Below are positions 31,581 to 41,641 of a DNA stretch of 64,000 nucleotides, in pieces. Location: the NCBI GenBank assembly GCA_963565915.1, contig OY751488.1, forward strand, positions 3,844,001 through 3,908,000, written 5' to 3'. Numbering within the stretch: position 1 is the stretch's first letter; the number at the start of each line of letters is the position of its first letter. The notes under the pieces are model-generated. The model saw only the letters and a program-made list of their open reading frames with translations. It did no database searches and was not told the origin of the DNA. Made by a program: the position numbers and the translations under genes. The DNA comes from Entoloma clypeatum (Eukaryota; Basidiomycota; Agaricomycetes; Agaricales; Entolomataceae).

Positions 31581-33143
31581 CTAGATCTCAACTTCCAGGC
31601 AAGATATGATGTCGTCTGGGGTGTCCGTGAAGTTCTCATATGGTTTAAATTTCAGTCCTTCAAAGATATTTGCGCGTAAGTGCCGGGGTGCATTTGGGTT
31701 TAATTTACAGAAGTTCTCCACCACTTCCTTGGCATGTTCCAGGTGATCCTTGGGTTCCCACGCATTGTGGTCCGGAGTCAGACCTTCCCATTGCACTAAA
31801 TATTCCAGCTTTCCTCTCTTCAACCTTGAGTCAATAACTTTAGCAACATCGTACTCCTCTTTGCCATTGATAACTATGGGATTTGGTGCCTGCACCTTTT
31901 GCAATTTAAATAGTGGTTCCTTAAATAATCAGACCCATGATACATTGATAACCAGGTGGATTTTCCATGACTTTGGCAATTTAAGTTCCACAGTGTGTGA
32001 CGAAATGATTTTGGTTATGGTATAGGGTCCAATCCATTGTTCGGCAAGTTTCTTTAAGGGTTGGTTCAACTTTAGGTCTTTAGTCGATAACCAAACTTTG
32101 TTGCCAACTTTGTAAACTGGTGCATCACCCCGTTTCAGATTCGCATACCATTCCATCTCTTCTTGTGCTTTTACTAGCGCTGCTTCTGCCTCCTCATGAA
32201 TCTTCTTCATTCGCTCTGCGAATTCTTTTGCCGGTTCTGACTTTTCTGCCCTCCGAGGTTCTACGCCCATCCTAGGGTTAAACCCATAATTTACATAGAA
32301 CGGTGAAAACTGAGTTGCCGTGTGAATTTTATTATTATAGGCGAACTCTGCGGTTGCCATCCATTCGGGCCAATCTGTTTGCCGATGGGAAATAAATGAT
32401 CTTAGATATTGCTCCAACTCCTGGTTGATGTGTTCTGTCTGTCCGTCTGTTTGCGGATGATATGCCGTTGATAATTTAGTTGTGATCCCCAATATTTTAT
32501 TTAGTTCCTTCATAAATATTGCCGCAAATTGTGGTCCTCGGTCTGATGTTAACGATTCCGGCAGTCCATGAAGTTTCCAGACTTCGTCCCGATATAGTTT
32601 AGCTAATCCTTCTGCTGAGACTTCATCACATGTTTTGATAAAGTGTGATTGCTTTGTCAATCTGCAAGCCGCGGCTAATACTGTGTTGTACTCNNNNNNN
32701 NNNNNNNNNNNNNNNNNNNNNNNNNNNNNNNNNNNNNNNNNNNNNNNNNNNNNNNNNNNNNNNNNNNNNNNNNNNNNNNNNNNNNNNNNNNNNNNNNNNN
32801 NNNNNNNNNNNNNNNNNNNNNNNNNNNNNNNNNNNNNNNNNNNNNNNNNNNNNNNNNNNNNNNNNNNNNNNNNNNNNNNNNNNNNNNNNNNNNCATATTT
32901 GGCTCCTTCAAGGTGGTGTCTCCATGCTTCCAGCACTCAAATTATGCCCAGCATTTCTTTATCGTGTATGTCGTAATTTCGTTCCACATCATTTAATCCT
33001 TTAGATAGAAAGGCACATGGCCTCCATTTCTCATCCTCACATTCCATGGATAGAATTGCTCCCATGGTGAAGTCCAATGTGTCTGATTCTACTCTTAACT
33101 TCCAATCCAGATCAGAAGATACCGCTGCGACAGATGTCAACAA
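31581..33143 (-). mobile_element. Ty3/Gypsy chromodomain retrotransposon, minus-strand copy (gapped)
   Basis: In transcript order: an RNase H start (RVESDTLDFTMGAILS, FLSKGLNDVERNYDIHDKEM; 33090-32945), the assembly gap, integrase core (SDRGPQF, AYHPQTDGQTEHINQ; 32560-32430), integrase C-terminus (KVGNKVWLSTKDLKL), then after a frame change a chromodomain (EYDVAKVIDSRLKRGKLEY, LVQWEGLTPDHNAWEPKDH; 31860-31740). The coding distance missing between RNase H and integrase is larger than the 200 Ns allow. Confidence 0.9.
32694..32893. other. Assembly gap (200 N)
   Basis: Run of exactly 200 N inside the minus-strand Gypsy copy. Flanking coding sequence implies that several hundred bases of pol (rest of RNase H, integrase zinc-binding region) are missing. 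Confidence 1.
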
Positions 33144-33152
33144 TCAAAAAAC

Positions 33153-34367
33153 GTGCCTCAACCGCTAGCTGGTAAATTAAAAGCAAACACAGAACATGCA
33201 GGACCATGGAAACATGTTACAGCAGATTTTATTGTAGGACTTCCAGAAGCTCAGGAGTACAACGCAGTATTAGCCGCGGCTTGCAGATTGACAAAGCAAT
33301 CACACTTTATCAAAACATGTGATGAAGTCTCAGCAGAAGGATTAGCTAAACTATATCGGGACGAAGTCTGGAAACTTCATGGACTGCCGGAATCGTTAAC
33401 ATCAGACCGAGGACCACAATTTGCGGCAATATTTATGAAGGAACTAAATAAAATATTGGGGATCACAACTAAATTATCAACGGCGTATCATCCGCAAACA
33501 GACGGACAGACAGAACACATCAACCAGGAGTTGGAGCAATATCTAAGATCATTTATTTCCCATCGGCAAACAGATTGGCCCGAATGGATGGCAACCGCGG
33601 AGTTCGCCTATAATAATAAAATTCACACGGCAACTCAGTTTTCACCGTTCTATGTAAATTATGGGTTTAACCCTAGGATGGGCGTAGAACCTCGGAGGGC
33701 AGAAAAGTCAGAACCGGCAAAAGAATTCGCAGAGCGAATGAAGAAGATTCATGAGGAGGCAGAAGCAGCGCTAGTAAAAGCACAAGAAGAGATGGAATGG
33801 TATGCGAACCTGAAACGGGGTGATGCACCAGTTTACAAAGTTGGCAACAAAGTTTGGTTATCGACTAAAGACCTAAAGTTGAACCAACCCTTAAAGAAAC
33901 TTGCCGAACAATGGATTGGACCCTATACCATAACCAAAATCATTTCGTCACACACTGTGGAACTTAAATTGCCAAAGTCATGGAAAATCCACCTGGTTAT
34001 CAATGTATCATGGGTCTGATTATTTAAGGAACCACTATTTAAATTGCAAAAGGTGCAGGCACCAAATCCCATAGTTATCAATGGCAAAGAGGAGTACGAT
34101 GTTGCTAAAGTTATTGACTCAAGGTTGAAGAGAGGAAAGCTGGAATATTTAGTGCAATGGGAAGGTCTGACTCCGGACCACAATGCGTGGGAACCCAAGG
34201 ATCACCTGGAACATGCCAAGGAAGTGGTGGAGAACTTCTGTAAATTAAACCCAAATGCACCCCGGCACTTACGCACAAATATCTTTGAAGGACTGAAATT
34301 TAAATCATATGAGAACTTCACGGACACCCCAGACGACATCATATCTTGCCTGGAAGTCGAGATCTAG
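33153..34367 (+). mobile_element. Ty3/Gypsy integrase and chromodomain, plus-strand copy
   Basis: The first frame (33153-34019) starts inside the integrase (HAGPWKHVTADFIVGLPE, first catalytic Asp). It contains SDRGPQF (second Asp) and HPQTDGQTEHINQELE (Glu). After a stop, the frame at 34044-34367 encodes the chromodomain, nearly identical to the minus copy with two visible residue differences (A/T and P/S). 5' truncated: gag, protease and RT are absent. It lies head-to-head with the minus copy, with the junction near 33140. Confidence 0.9.
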
Positions 34368-34378
34368 AAAGGGGGTAA

Positions 34379-34407
34379 TGTTATGATCATATTTTCACCT
34401 TTCACTT

Positions 34408-34438
<31 letters not shown>

Positions 34439-34666
34439 CATCATATCATACATGAGGACATCTTATCATTATCGTGCAGCATGACACTGCCACAACGCAG
34501 CCTCATGGAATTTACATATATAAGTAGGGTACTTTCACTTGTATTCGATAGCTTGTTCTCTTGAGATTCCCGCTGGGTCTCTTGGCAATACAGTTCTCTT
34601 ATCATCTTTCCACTTTGTTCCTAAGTTTGGGCTCGCGACGTCGTTTGACTTAGCGTCGCCTCAACA
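34379..34666 (+). mobile_element. Gypsy 3' LTR, plus-strand copy (288 bp)
   Basis: Starts TGTTATGATC directly after a polypurine tract GAAAGGGGGTAA and ends GCCTCAACA. Contains a (CTTAT)n run and a TATATA(A)GTAGGG promoter-like word near 34515. It is inserted directly in the gag start of an older Copia element. Confidence 0.88.
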
Positions 34667-34858
34667 GCCATTCTGCTCCGTAATGGTATCCAGTTTGCGC
34701 ACAGTTCTGCGAAGGTGTCTCCATAGTCCTTTCGTTGCTATTATAGCATTCTCAACACGCTCTTGGTACGTGACCCAATTTGAGCCATCCTCCGTGAGCT
34801 TTGGGAGATTAACAATCTTAATGGTGGACGTGGAGCTTTCTTCATTCGCCATCATGGG
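34667..34858 (-). pseudogene. Copia gag N-terminal fragment
   Basis: Minus-strand ORF from ATG 34855 begins MMANEESSTSTIKIVNLPKL and contains GSNWVTYQERVENAI, typical of the N-terminal Gag domain of Ty1/Copia elements. It is cut after about 63 codons by the Gypsy LTR. A primer-binding word GGTTATGGGCCC (reverse strand) lies immediately upstream of the ATG, overlapping its first bases. Confidence 0.8.
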
Positions 34859-34935
34859 CCCATAACCTTTGAAGGCAGTGGACCGGAAATAGGGAGGACG
34901 GGGGTCTATAGGATAAACGAGAGAACCTCAGGATG

Positions 34936-35245
34936 TGTTGAAGTTCCACCTGGGCGCTAGCCACAGGTGTACTGAGCAACATGGCTACAGTGGAAGTACT
35001 CTACGATACCGCTATGGTCACTTACTTGGTTGGGAAGGGTGAGGCTGGTGAGAGCGGTTGAGGCTGGTAAGAGCGATGGAGCTGGTTAAGAGTCAAGAGA
35101 CAACTTGTTGGTATTGACAGTTTCCTGGTCTTATATACCGTGCTACTGTTTGTACCAACCAAACAAATATGTAAGAAAGATATGTAATGGTCACGTGATG
35201 TGATCTAATCTAAATCTAATCTACGTGATGGGAAAAGTTTCAACA
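34936..35245 (-). mobile_element. Copia 3' LTR (310 bp)
   Basis: Direct repeat of 40404-40713 with two visible substitutions. It begins TGTTGAAG and ends GTTTCAACA. A run of seven C (polypurine tract on the coding strand) adjoins it at 35246-35252. Confidence 0.95.
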
Positions 35246-35311
35246 CCCCCCCATATTTAGTACATACTTCTAAATACATCTTATTTTTCCCATATAGGTA
35301 CTTTTCTTCGT

Positions 35312-38300
35312 CTAGTTTTTTAGTAATCCGAAGTACGGGATAAACTTGTTAAAGAGGATTTTCCCCAGATTCTTAGTTAAAAGATCTGCAGGGTTATTCA
35401 CTCCTTCAATGAATTCGACCGTGATGATGCCTTCGGATACTTTCTCTCTGACAAAGTGGAATCGCACGTTGATGTGCTTGGATCGCTTCTCAGTTACAGG
35501 GTTGGATGCGATAAAGACGGAGCCGTTGTTATCTCCATAGATCGGTACTGATCCGATCTGCATTCCAAGTTCGGCAAGCATGCTTCTCAGCCATGTTGCT
35601 GCGCGACTGCAATCTGATAGCGCCATATACTCTGCTTCTGTAGAAGAGAGGGCAATGGTTTTTTGCGCCGATGATACCCATGTTATTGCTCCAGACGCCA
35701 GTGATATGAAGAAGCCGGTGGTAGACCTCCTTGTGTTTTCATCTGACGCCCAGTCGGAGTCTGTGAATGCATAGATCCCTTTCCCTGAGTCCCCATCATA
35801 CATGATAGCATAATCTTTTGTTGCCTTCAAATATCTGCAAATATCCCTAGCCACTTCTAAATGACGTTTGGTGGGTTTCGCGGAAAATTGGGACATTTTG
35901 ATTACAGCAAAGCAGATGTCAGGCCTCGTTCCAATCATCAGATATAGGAGTGATCCGATGACGGATTGGTACTTGGATCGGAGTTCCGCATTGGGTTCAT
36001 CTTCGGATGCCATGGGTTTGTAGCCCGTAGGGAGTGGGGTATGGGTTGCATTGGATTCACTCATCCCCATGCGTGTGAGTATTTTCTCAAGGTAAGGTAC
36101 TTGATCAATGAAGATCCTCTTCCCATGTTGCCTTATCTGGATCGAAAGAAACTCTTTTGGTTCCCCACCAGGCACGAGGTGCCCTAGGTCCCTACATTCC
36201 CATGTGGTCATGAAGGCCCTCTTTTTCTCTAGCGTATATTCCCGGTTTGTGCCGAGAAAAGCAGAGTCGTCGACATAGATGACGGCGATTACAATTTCCC
36301 CGTTGGTACTTTTGTGAATGAAAACACCCGCATCGGAGTGAAGCCGGACAAAGCCGAGCTTTTTCATGGAGGAATCAAGTTCTCTCCACCAGGCTAGTGC
36401 GGCCTGCTTAAGTCCATATAGGGCTTTGTATAGTCGGTACACGAGGTGTTCTTTCCCTTTTACTACGTAGCCCTCAGGCTGTCGCATGTAGATGACCTCA
36501 CGGAGCGTTCCATAGAGGAAGGCTGATGAGACGTCCAAAAGTGTCATGAACCACCCTTCAAGGGCTGTCAATGCCAGTATTAATCGGATGGTTTCATATC
36601 TCACGACTGGTGAGAAGATCTGATCAAAGTCGATCCCTTCTACCTGTGAGAAGCCTTTTGCGACGAGGCGTGCTTTCAGACGCCCATCGGACTTTTCATT
36701 GTAAACCCATTTGTTCCTTAGAGCTTTCCTCCCTTCAGGCAGGGGTACTAGCTCCGTGATCACCCCGCGGCGTTTGAGCATATCTAGCTCTTTTCGTTCA
36801 GCCGCATACCAGTCTTCTTTATTTGGAAGAGAGTATATGTCTTTGTGGGACATTTCAACGATGCCAACTTGGACTGATATTGCCTCCATCAGGAGGTCAT
36901 TCATCCATGCTGTTTGACCGCCCAATCTCCGTCTTCGATCTAATTTTTCAAGATCAGATGCTGGAGTGTCTTCCCCATAGATGCTTCCTGGCATCTTCCG
37001 AACTCGTCGTTCCCTGATCGGACGATCTGGTACTTGCTCAGGTTCCGGAGTGGGTACTCGTGGTTCGTCATCAGGCTCACTGGCAGGCAGTTTGTTGTCT
37101 GATTCAGGTTGATCCTGTTCAATGGGAACTGGGTTATGAGGTATTTCATTGTGACTTTCGTCGTCGTTGCTGCCAGGGATGAGATCCTCAAACTCATCAG
37201 CCGGCTCTGGGTTTTCCATTTCTGGATGGTTTTCTGGCAAAGGGTCGATGTGGCATCTAGGGTACTTGCTTTCATCAAAGATAGCTTTCCCACCCATGAA
37301 AATCGTGTTGGTCTCAGGATCCATGAAGCGGTATCCTTTGACCCCTGGTTTTGATCCGAGATAAATCATTAATCGAGATCTTGACTCCAGGGAGTTTCTG
37401 CGTTTTTCTTTTGGGATATATACGTATGCTTGGCATCCGAAGACTCTGACGCTGGACATGTCGGGGATCTCATTGGTCACCCTGGAATAAGGGGTTTTCC
37501 ATTCAAGACGCCGCATGGGGGTTCTGTTGTATAGAAATGCTGCATGTTCCAAACAGAATTCCCACCACATCGGCGGTAGACATGCGTCGAAACGCAATGC
37601 CTGAGATTTTTCCCACAGAGTTCGATTTATCCGTTCTGCTCTACCATTCTGCTGATGCTGATATGGGAGTGTGATGTCGATCAGAATTCCATGATCGGCA
37701 AGTACATCCTTGTATTCATCGAATTCTCCACCTCCATCAACCCGCCATTTTTTAGGGGTGGCGGCGAATTGATTCTGGATCATCGCAAGGAATTGTTTTA
37801 GCGCTGTGATGGCGCCTGACTTTTTCCTAAGCAAGACGACCCAGACATGGGAAGAAAAATCATCCAAAAAGGTAAGGAAATATTTGTACTTGTGGTACGA
37901 TGCCGTGGATATCTGCTTCAAGTCTGAATGGATCAAATCAAAGGGTTTGACAGCCCTTGTCATCGAGTTAGGGTAAGACTGATTCGGCATTTTCCCTTTT
38001 AGACACCCCGTGCAGCTTTCCTGTGGTTTCTCACGTACTAACGTTTTGGGTACTCCTTTGGTACTGGTGGGAATCTTATTGAGTGCCTGGTCATTTGGGT
38101 GGCCAAGGCGTTTATGCCAGGTTTCAACAGTGATTTCGCTAGAGATCGCGTGGATCTGGTCATAGCGTATTTCAGTGTCTAGCCAGTAAATGGTTTGTCC
38201 GATGAAATGAGGCGAAAACTGTATTTTGTTCAGCCCTTTAGAGATATTAATTTCTCCACGCATTCCATCAACTTTGTAACCATGGTTAAGGAAGACGCCT

Positions 38301-40039
38301 AGGGACAATAGACGTGTGTCCATATCCGGGATATAAAATACCGGTCGTAGGAGATGGGTTTTAGTTTCCCCATTTAGGGTATGCCGTACTGGAACGGCCC
38401 CAACTCCGAGAATTTCCAGTTTCTTTCCCTTTGCAGCTGTTTGGACAAATCGCTTAGCCTTGAGAGGCCTGTAATACGCGAAGTCTTTGAACTCATGGGT
38501 AAAGTGTAATGATGCGCCGGAATCTAAGATCCACTGAGCACGTTCTCTCTCTTTGCAGTGTGTGCAGGACGCGGAATGTTTGATATATTTTTTGTACAGA
38601 TCATCACTAAAGAGATCTATACTATCTGCATCGGTACTAGCTAATATGTATTCAAACGTCTGTGTGTGATTATTAGTGTTTCCCATTTGGTCAAGTTTGA
38701 GAGAAATATGTGACGAACCGTCAAGTTCAATCAGCCCATCTTCGAATTGTTCCGGCCCCATCCGCTCGCTTTGATGGTCTATGTCCATCATCTTCAGCGA
38801 TTCTTCTATCGACGGGGCTACGCGACGCTGTTTAGCCGGCCTTTCATCGATGTCAGGAATGATGGTGTCTAGGATACGAAGATTCAATCCTGAGGGGCGA
38901 GCACCAATGCCGCGCGCGAGTTTGCGGACATGGTCGTTCTTCTTCCACACGGATGGTTTTCCAGAAGGAAGTCCGGTGTACTGTGATGGAGGGGGGTTCA
39001 TGCGTTGCAGGAGCGACTGCATTTTTCCGGAATCGGGCTGGGCGGTACTTGTCGTTTTCCCGCGACCAGTGACGGTGGTGAAGGATGGTGCCGGAAGAGG
39101 AGGGAAGTGGATGGCGGGAGCGACAAACTCAACCGTTTCCTCCACATGTTCGGACGCGTTGTCCGCAGTGTTGGCGTTTTTCTTCTGATTGCGCCAGCGT
39201 CCTTTTCCCTTCTTCTTTTCAGAAGCGGTACTATGGTCGGTCGAGTTAGGCTGCTCGTCAGCGTCGTTCTGCGAGGTACTCGGCTTTTGCTGCTTTTCCC
39301 ATTTGGGGTCCTGCCCCTTGCGCTTTGTCCCGGAAATTTTCCGGGCCTGCTCGTTGGACGCCCGAGTAGACCCTACCGCATACTTGCGCCGGTATTCAGA
39401 GATGATGCTTTCGGCGACGGCTTTGTAGGTGAAATCGTCGGCGTCGTAGACCTGGAAAAGGGCGGTGGAGAGTGACGACCAGGCGTCGGGAATTGCATTG
39501 GCCAGGATCATTGCCTGCATCAGATCGGGGACGACAAAGCTCGAATCGGCGAGCCGGGCGAAAAGAGACCCTAGGCGTTCAATTTCAGGCACGGGGTCGC
39601 GTCCAGACAGTTTGTAGGTGGCGGCGGCCTTGAAGTCACCGAAGATGACAGCCGGGGATACCTTGGAGTAGGCATCCTTTAGCGTTTTCCACACGCCAAG
39701 TGCCGAGGTGCTGTCTTTGATGTGTCGTCTGATCGCCTCAGAGACCTTCAGGTGTATCGCCCCGAGAGCTACGTCGTCGTCCCTGATCCAGGCTTTTTCT
39801 TCCTTGCAGAAGCTGGGCTGGTCGACTGTAGTAGCCAGCACAGGGGGAGCGGCAGCAGTGGCACCAGGGGTGGAGACTGTGGTGGTGAAGTCGGCGATGA
39901 CAGGGCGGGTGATGTCGCCAGAAACAAGGCGCCAGACTCCTTGATGGAGGAGGTAGGACTTCATCTTTTCGGCCCAGCTTTGGTAGTCGATGCCGTCGAA
40001 GGGGGTGATGGTGTCAAGAGCAGAGCGAGAAGTAGACAT
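35312..40039 (-). CDS. Copia Gag-Pol polyprotein (1575 aa)
   Basis: One frame encodes, in order: Gag (from residue 1, DTITPFDGIDYQSWAEKMKS), a basic linker (about 230-390), aspartic protease (ILDSGASLHFTHEF, near 503), the GAG_pre-integrase zinc region (TWHKRLGHPNDQALN ... CTGCLKGKMPNQSYP), integrase (HSDLKQIS ... FLDDFSSHVWV ... HQQNGRAERINRTLWE), reverse transcriptase RVT_2 (KARLVAKGFSQVEGIDFDQ; catalytic YVDDSAFLG near residue 1253), and RNase H (TDSDWASDENTRRSTTGFF; SSTEAEYMALSDCSRAA). No stops or frameshifts. A CCHC zinc knuckle is not obvious in Gag. Ty1/Copia domain order (integrase before RT) is clear. Confidence 0.97.
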   Translation of the reverse strand: MSTSRSALDTITPFDGIDYQSWAEKMKSYLLHQGVWRLVSGDITRPVIADFTTTVSTPGATAAAPPVLATTVDQPSFCKEEKAWIRDDDVALGAIHLKVSEAIRRHIKDSTSALGVWKTLKDAYSKVSPAVIFGDFKAAATYKLSGRDPVPEIERLGSLFARLADSSFVVPDLMQAMILANAIPDAWSSLSTALFQVYDADDFTYKAVAESIISEYRRKYAVGSTRASNEQARKISGTKRKGQDPKWEKQQKPSTSQNDADEQPNSTDHSTASEKKKGKGRWRNQKKNANTADNASEHVEETVEFVAPAIHFPPLPAPSFTTVTGRGKTTSTAQPDSGKMQSLLQRMNPPPSQYTGLPSGKPSVWKKNDHVRKLARGIGARPSGLNLRILDTIIPDIDERPAKQRRVAPSIEESLKMMDIDHQSERMGPEQFEDGLIELDGSSHISLKLDQMGNTNNHTQTFEYILASTDADSIDLFSDDLYKKYIKHSASCTHCKERERAQWILDSGASLHFTHEFKDFAYYRPLKAKRFVQTAAKGKKLEILGVGAVPVRHTLNGETKTHLLRPVFYIPDMDTRLLSLGVFLNHGYKVDGMRGEINISKGLNKIQFSPHFIGQTIYWLDTEIRYDQIHAISSEITVETWHKRLGHPNDQALNKIPTSTKGVPKTLVREKPQESCTGCLKGKMPNQSYPNSMTRAVKPFDLIHSDLKQISTASYHKYKYFLTFLDDFSSHVWVVLLRKKSGAITALKQFLAMIQNQFAATPKKWRVDGGGEFDEYKDVLADHGILIDITLPYQHQQNGRAERINRTLWEKSQALRFDACLPPMWWEFCLEHAAFLYNRTPMRRLEWKTPYSRVTNEIPDMSSVRVFGCQAYVYIPKEKRRNSLESRSRLMIYLGSKPGVKGYRFMDPETNTIFMGGKAIFDESKYPRCHIDPLPENHPEMENPEPADEFEDLIPGSNDDESHNEIPHNPVPIEQDQPESDNKLPASEPDDEPRVPTPEPEQVPDRPIRERRVRKMPGSIYGEDTPASDLEKLDRRRRLGGQTAWMNDLLMEAISVQVGIVEMSHKDIYSLPNKEDWYAAERKELDMLKRRGVITELVPLPEGRKALRNKWVYNEKSDGRLKARLVAKGFSQVEGIDFDQIFSPVVRYETIRLILALTALEGWFMTLLDVSSAFLYGTLREVIYMRQPEGYVVKGKEHLVYRLYKALYGLKQAALAWWRELDSSMKKLGFVRLHSDAGVFIHKSTNGEIVIAVIYVDDSAFLGTNREYTLEKKRAFMTTWECRDLGHLVPGGEPKEFLSIQIRQHGKRIFIDQVPYLEKILTRMGMSESNATHTPLPTGYKPMASEDEPNAELRSKYQSVIGSLLYLMIGTRPDICFAVIKMSQFSAKPTKRHLEVARDICRYLKATKDYAIMYDGDSGKGIYAFTDSDWASDENTRRSTTGFFISLASGAITWVSSAQKTIALSSTEAEYMALSDCSRAATWLRSMLAELGMQIGSVPIYGDNNGSVFIASNPVTEKRSKHINVRFHFVREKVSEGIITVEFIEGVNNPADLLTKNLGKILFNKFIPYFGLLKN

Positions 40040-40391
40040 TTTTAGATGAATCTAAAAAAGGGTTCCCAATCAGTGATGTGTTATGAATATGATTTCAAGA
40101 AAACAATTAAATGATTCCTTATGACATATTCCCTTTAGGAATAGCGGTCACGGGAAAACCCTTTATATGTCAGAAACGTATGAGGTGCAATCAACGTTTC
40201 CACATGGAGTGTACTAGGTCAATCCCCTTAGGGACGTCTCATGACAGGTACTTGTCGTAATGACGTTCCCAGGTTCATATGTGAAGAAGTATGACTCAGA
40301 ACCTAGATCTTTCGATCGGTTCCTTGCCAACCAGGGTAGAGTGGGCAGGTACTCGCTGTTGCCAGCGTTTCCCAAGTCCCTCTGCTATCCG

Positions 40392-40403
40392 GGGCCCATA
40401 ACC
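40392..40403 (-). promoter_or_regulatory. Copia primer-binding site (half-tRNA-iMet type)
   Basis: GGTTATGGGCCC on the minus strand immediately follows the 5' LTR. It is complementary to the anticodon-stem-loop region of initiator tRNA-Met (GGGCNCAUAACC), as used by Drosophila copia and yeast Ty5, and not to a tRNA 3' end. Confidence 0.75.
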
Positions 40404-40713
40404 TGTTGAAGTTCCACCTGGGCGCTAGCCACAGGTGTACTGAGCAACATGGCTACAGTGGAAGTACTCTACGATACCGCTATGGTCACTTACTTGGTTG
40501 GGAAGGGTGAGGCTGGTGAGAGCGGTTGAGGCTGGTAAGAGCGATGGAGCTGGTTAAGAGTCAAGAGACAACTTGTTGGTATTGACAGTTTCCTGGTCTT
40601 ATATACCGTACTACTGTTTGTACCAACCAAACAAATATGTAAGAAAGATATGTAATGGTCACGTGATGTGATCTAATCTAAATCTAATCTATGTGATGGG
40701 AAAAGTTTCAACA
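40404..40713 (-). mobile_element. Copia 5' LTR (310 bp)
   Basis: Direct repeat of the 3' LTR. A CTTATATACCG promoter-like word sits near 40600. Confidence 0.95.
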
Positions 40714-40718
40714 GGATG

Positions 40719-40975
40719 TGGTGAACATGGACTAAGTATATTGAATGTACCTATAGGATAAACGAGAGACTAAGGTACATAAGTAAAGGAATGACAGTGG
40801 GATAATATATCAGACTTACACTTCAGGATATGGTGAACACAGACTGAGGTGTTGGCTACAAAAAAAAAGTATTGTAGACTATGAAGGATTAGGTAATGTG
40901 AGTGATGCGCCACAAATAAGTGAATGTGATAAAAATCGGTAGACCTGTGAGTATCGAAAGTCTTAACACCACCTT
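40719..40975. mobile_element. Remnant of older Copia LTR/flank
   Basis: The phrase TATAGGATAAACGAGAGA occurs both here (about 40752) and on the other side of the young Copia (34900). The young element therefore split, or sits between, related repeat sequences. Probably the older Copia LTR; its outer boundary is not fixed. Confidence 0.45.
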
Positions 40976-41014
40976 CCAAAGACTACATGTACTCCATCCT
41001 AAAGAAGGGGGTAG

Positions 41015-41315
41015 TGTAATGAACTCGTAGTCACATGTTTCATGTGGCTGTGTCCAACGCATCTCCTTTTTCTTCGCACTTGTTCTCCTTTTCTTCTGTC
41101 TCCTTTTATATATATTCACATGCACTCAAATTCTCCTTAGATATATCACAGACTCGCTGTATTTGTTTATCATCTAATTCTCGTCTCCTTTCTTTATTTG
41201 ATTCTCCTTAATACATTTTCCTATAAATACTGTCCAACCTCTGCATGTAGAATTAACAGAGTGTATTTGCCCATCAAAACTTCTTTCTTTGTCTAATGAG
41301 GATTAGGTTCTTACA
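41015..41315 (+). mobile_element. Isolated LTR (about 301 bp)
   Basis: Starts TGTAATGAAC after a purine tract AAAGAAGGGGGTAG and ends GGTTCTTACA. It includes CCTATAAATACTG at about 41221, a plausible TATA box. No partner LTR is in the window. Confidence 0.65.
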
Positions 41316-41544
41316 TACCATAGGTTAACACACGTGACCAAATAGTTTTTCCGACAAATCCCAAAATTCGTATAAATCGAGAAAAAATTATTTCCGGGGT
41401 CAAAAAAAATCGGCGTTACGCGTTATGTGAACCTTACGGTCGCAATAGTACAATAACTCTGAAGCGTCCCGACATCAATAAACCCGAATCGGACTTGCCC
41501 TGTCACAGGCCGGTGTTCTTTGCCGTCCAGCACCGTCATTGGCG

Positions 41545-41551
41545 TATAAAA
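41545..41551 (+). promoter_or_regulatory. TATA box of peptide gene copy 3
   Basis: TATAAAAA in GGCGTATAAAAAGTGGCC, about 97 bp before the ATG. Confidence 0.75.
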
Positions 41552-41641
41552 AGTGGCCGTGTTCGCCACCTACAAAACAAGTATTCAAGCTCTTGCCCAC
41601 CCACTGGCACCTCCTCACCCAGATCGATAAAACATCTTGCG

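Larger units (their letters stand above)
34936..40713 (-). mobile_element. Intact young Ty1/Copia retrotransposon (5778 bp)
   Basis: Two 310-bp LTRs differing at about two sites enclose a single uninterrupted gag-pol frame. The 5-bp target duplication GGATG is present on both sides (34931-34935 and 40714-40718). PBS and polypurine tract are both intact. By structure it could still be active. It is inserted in remnants of an older Copia element. Confidence 0.95.

Noticed and set aside
36940..39475. ORFs opposite or out of frame within the Copia polyprotein
   Set aside because: They are shadows of the intact 1575-codon frame.
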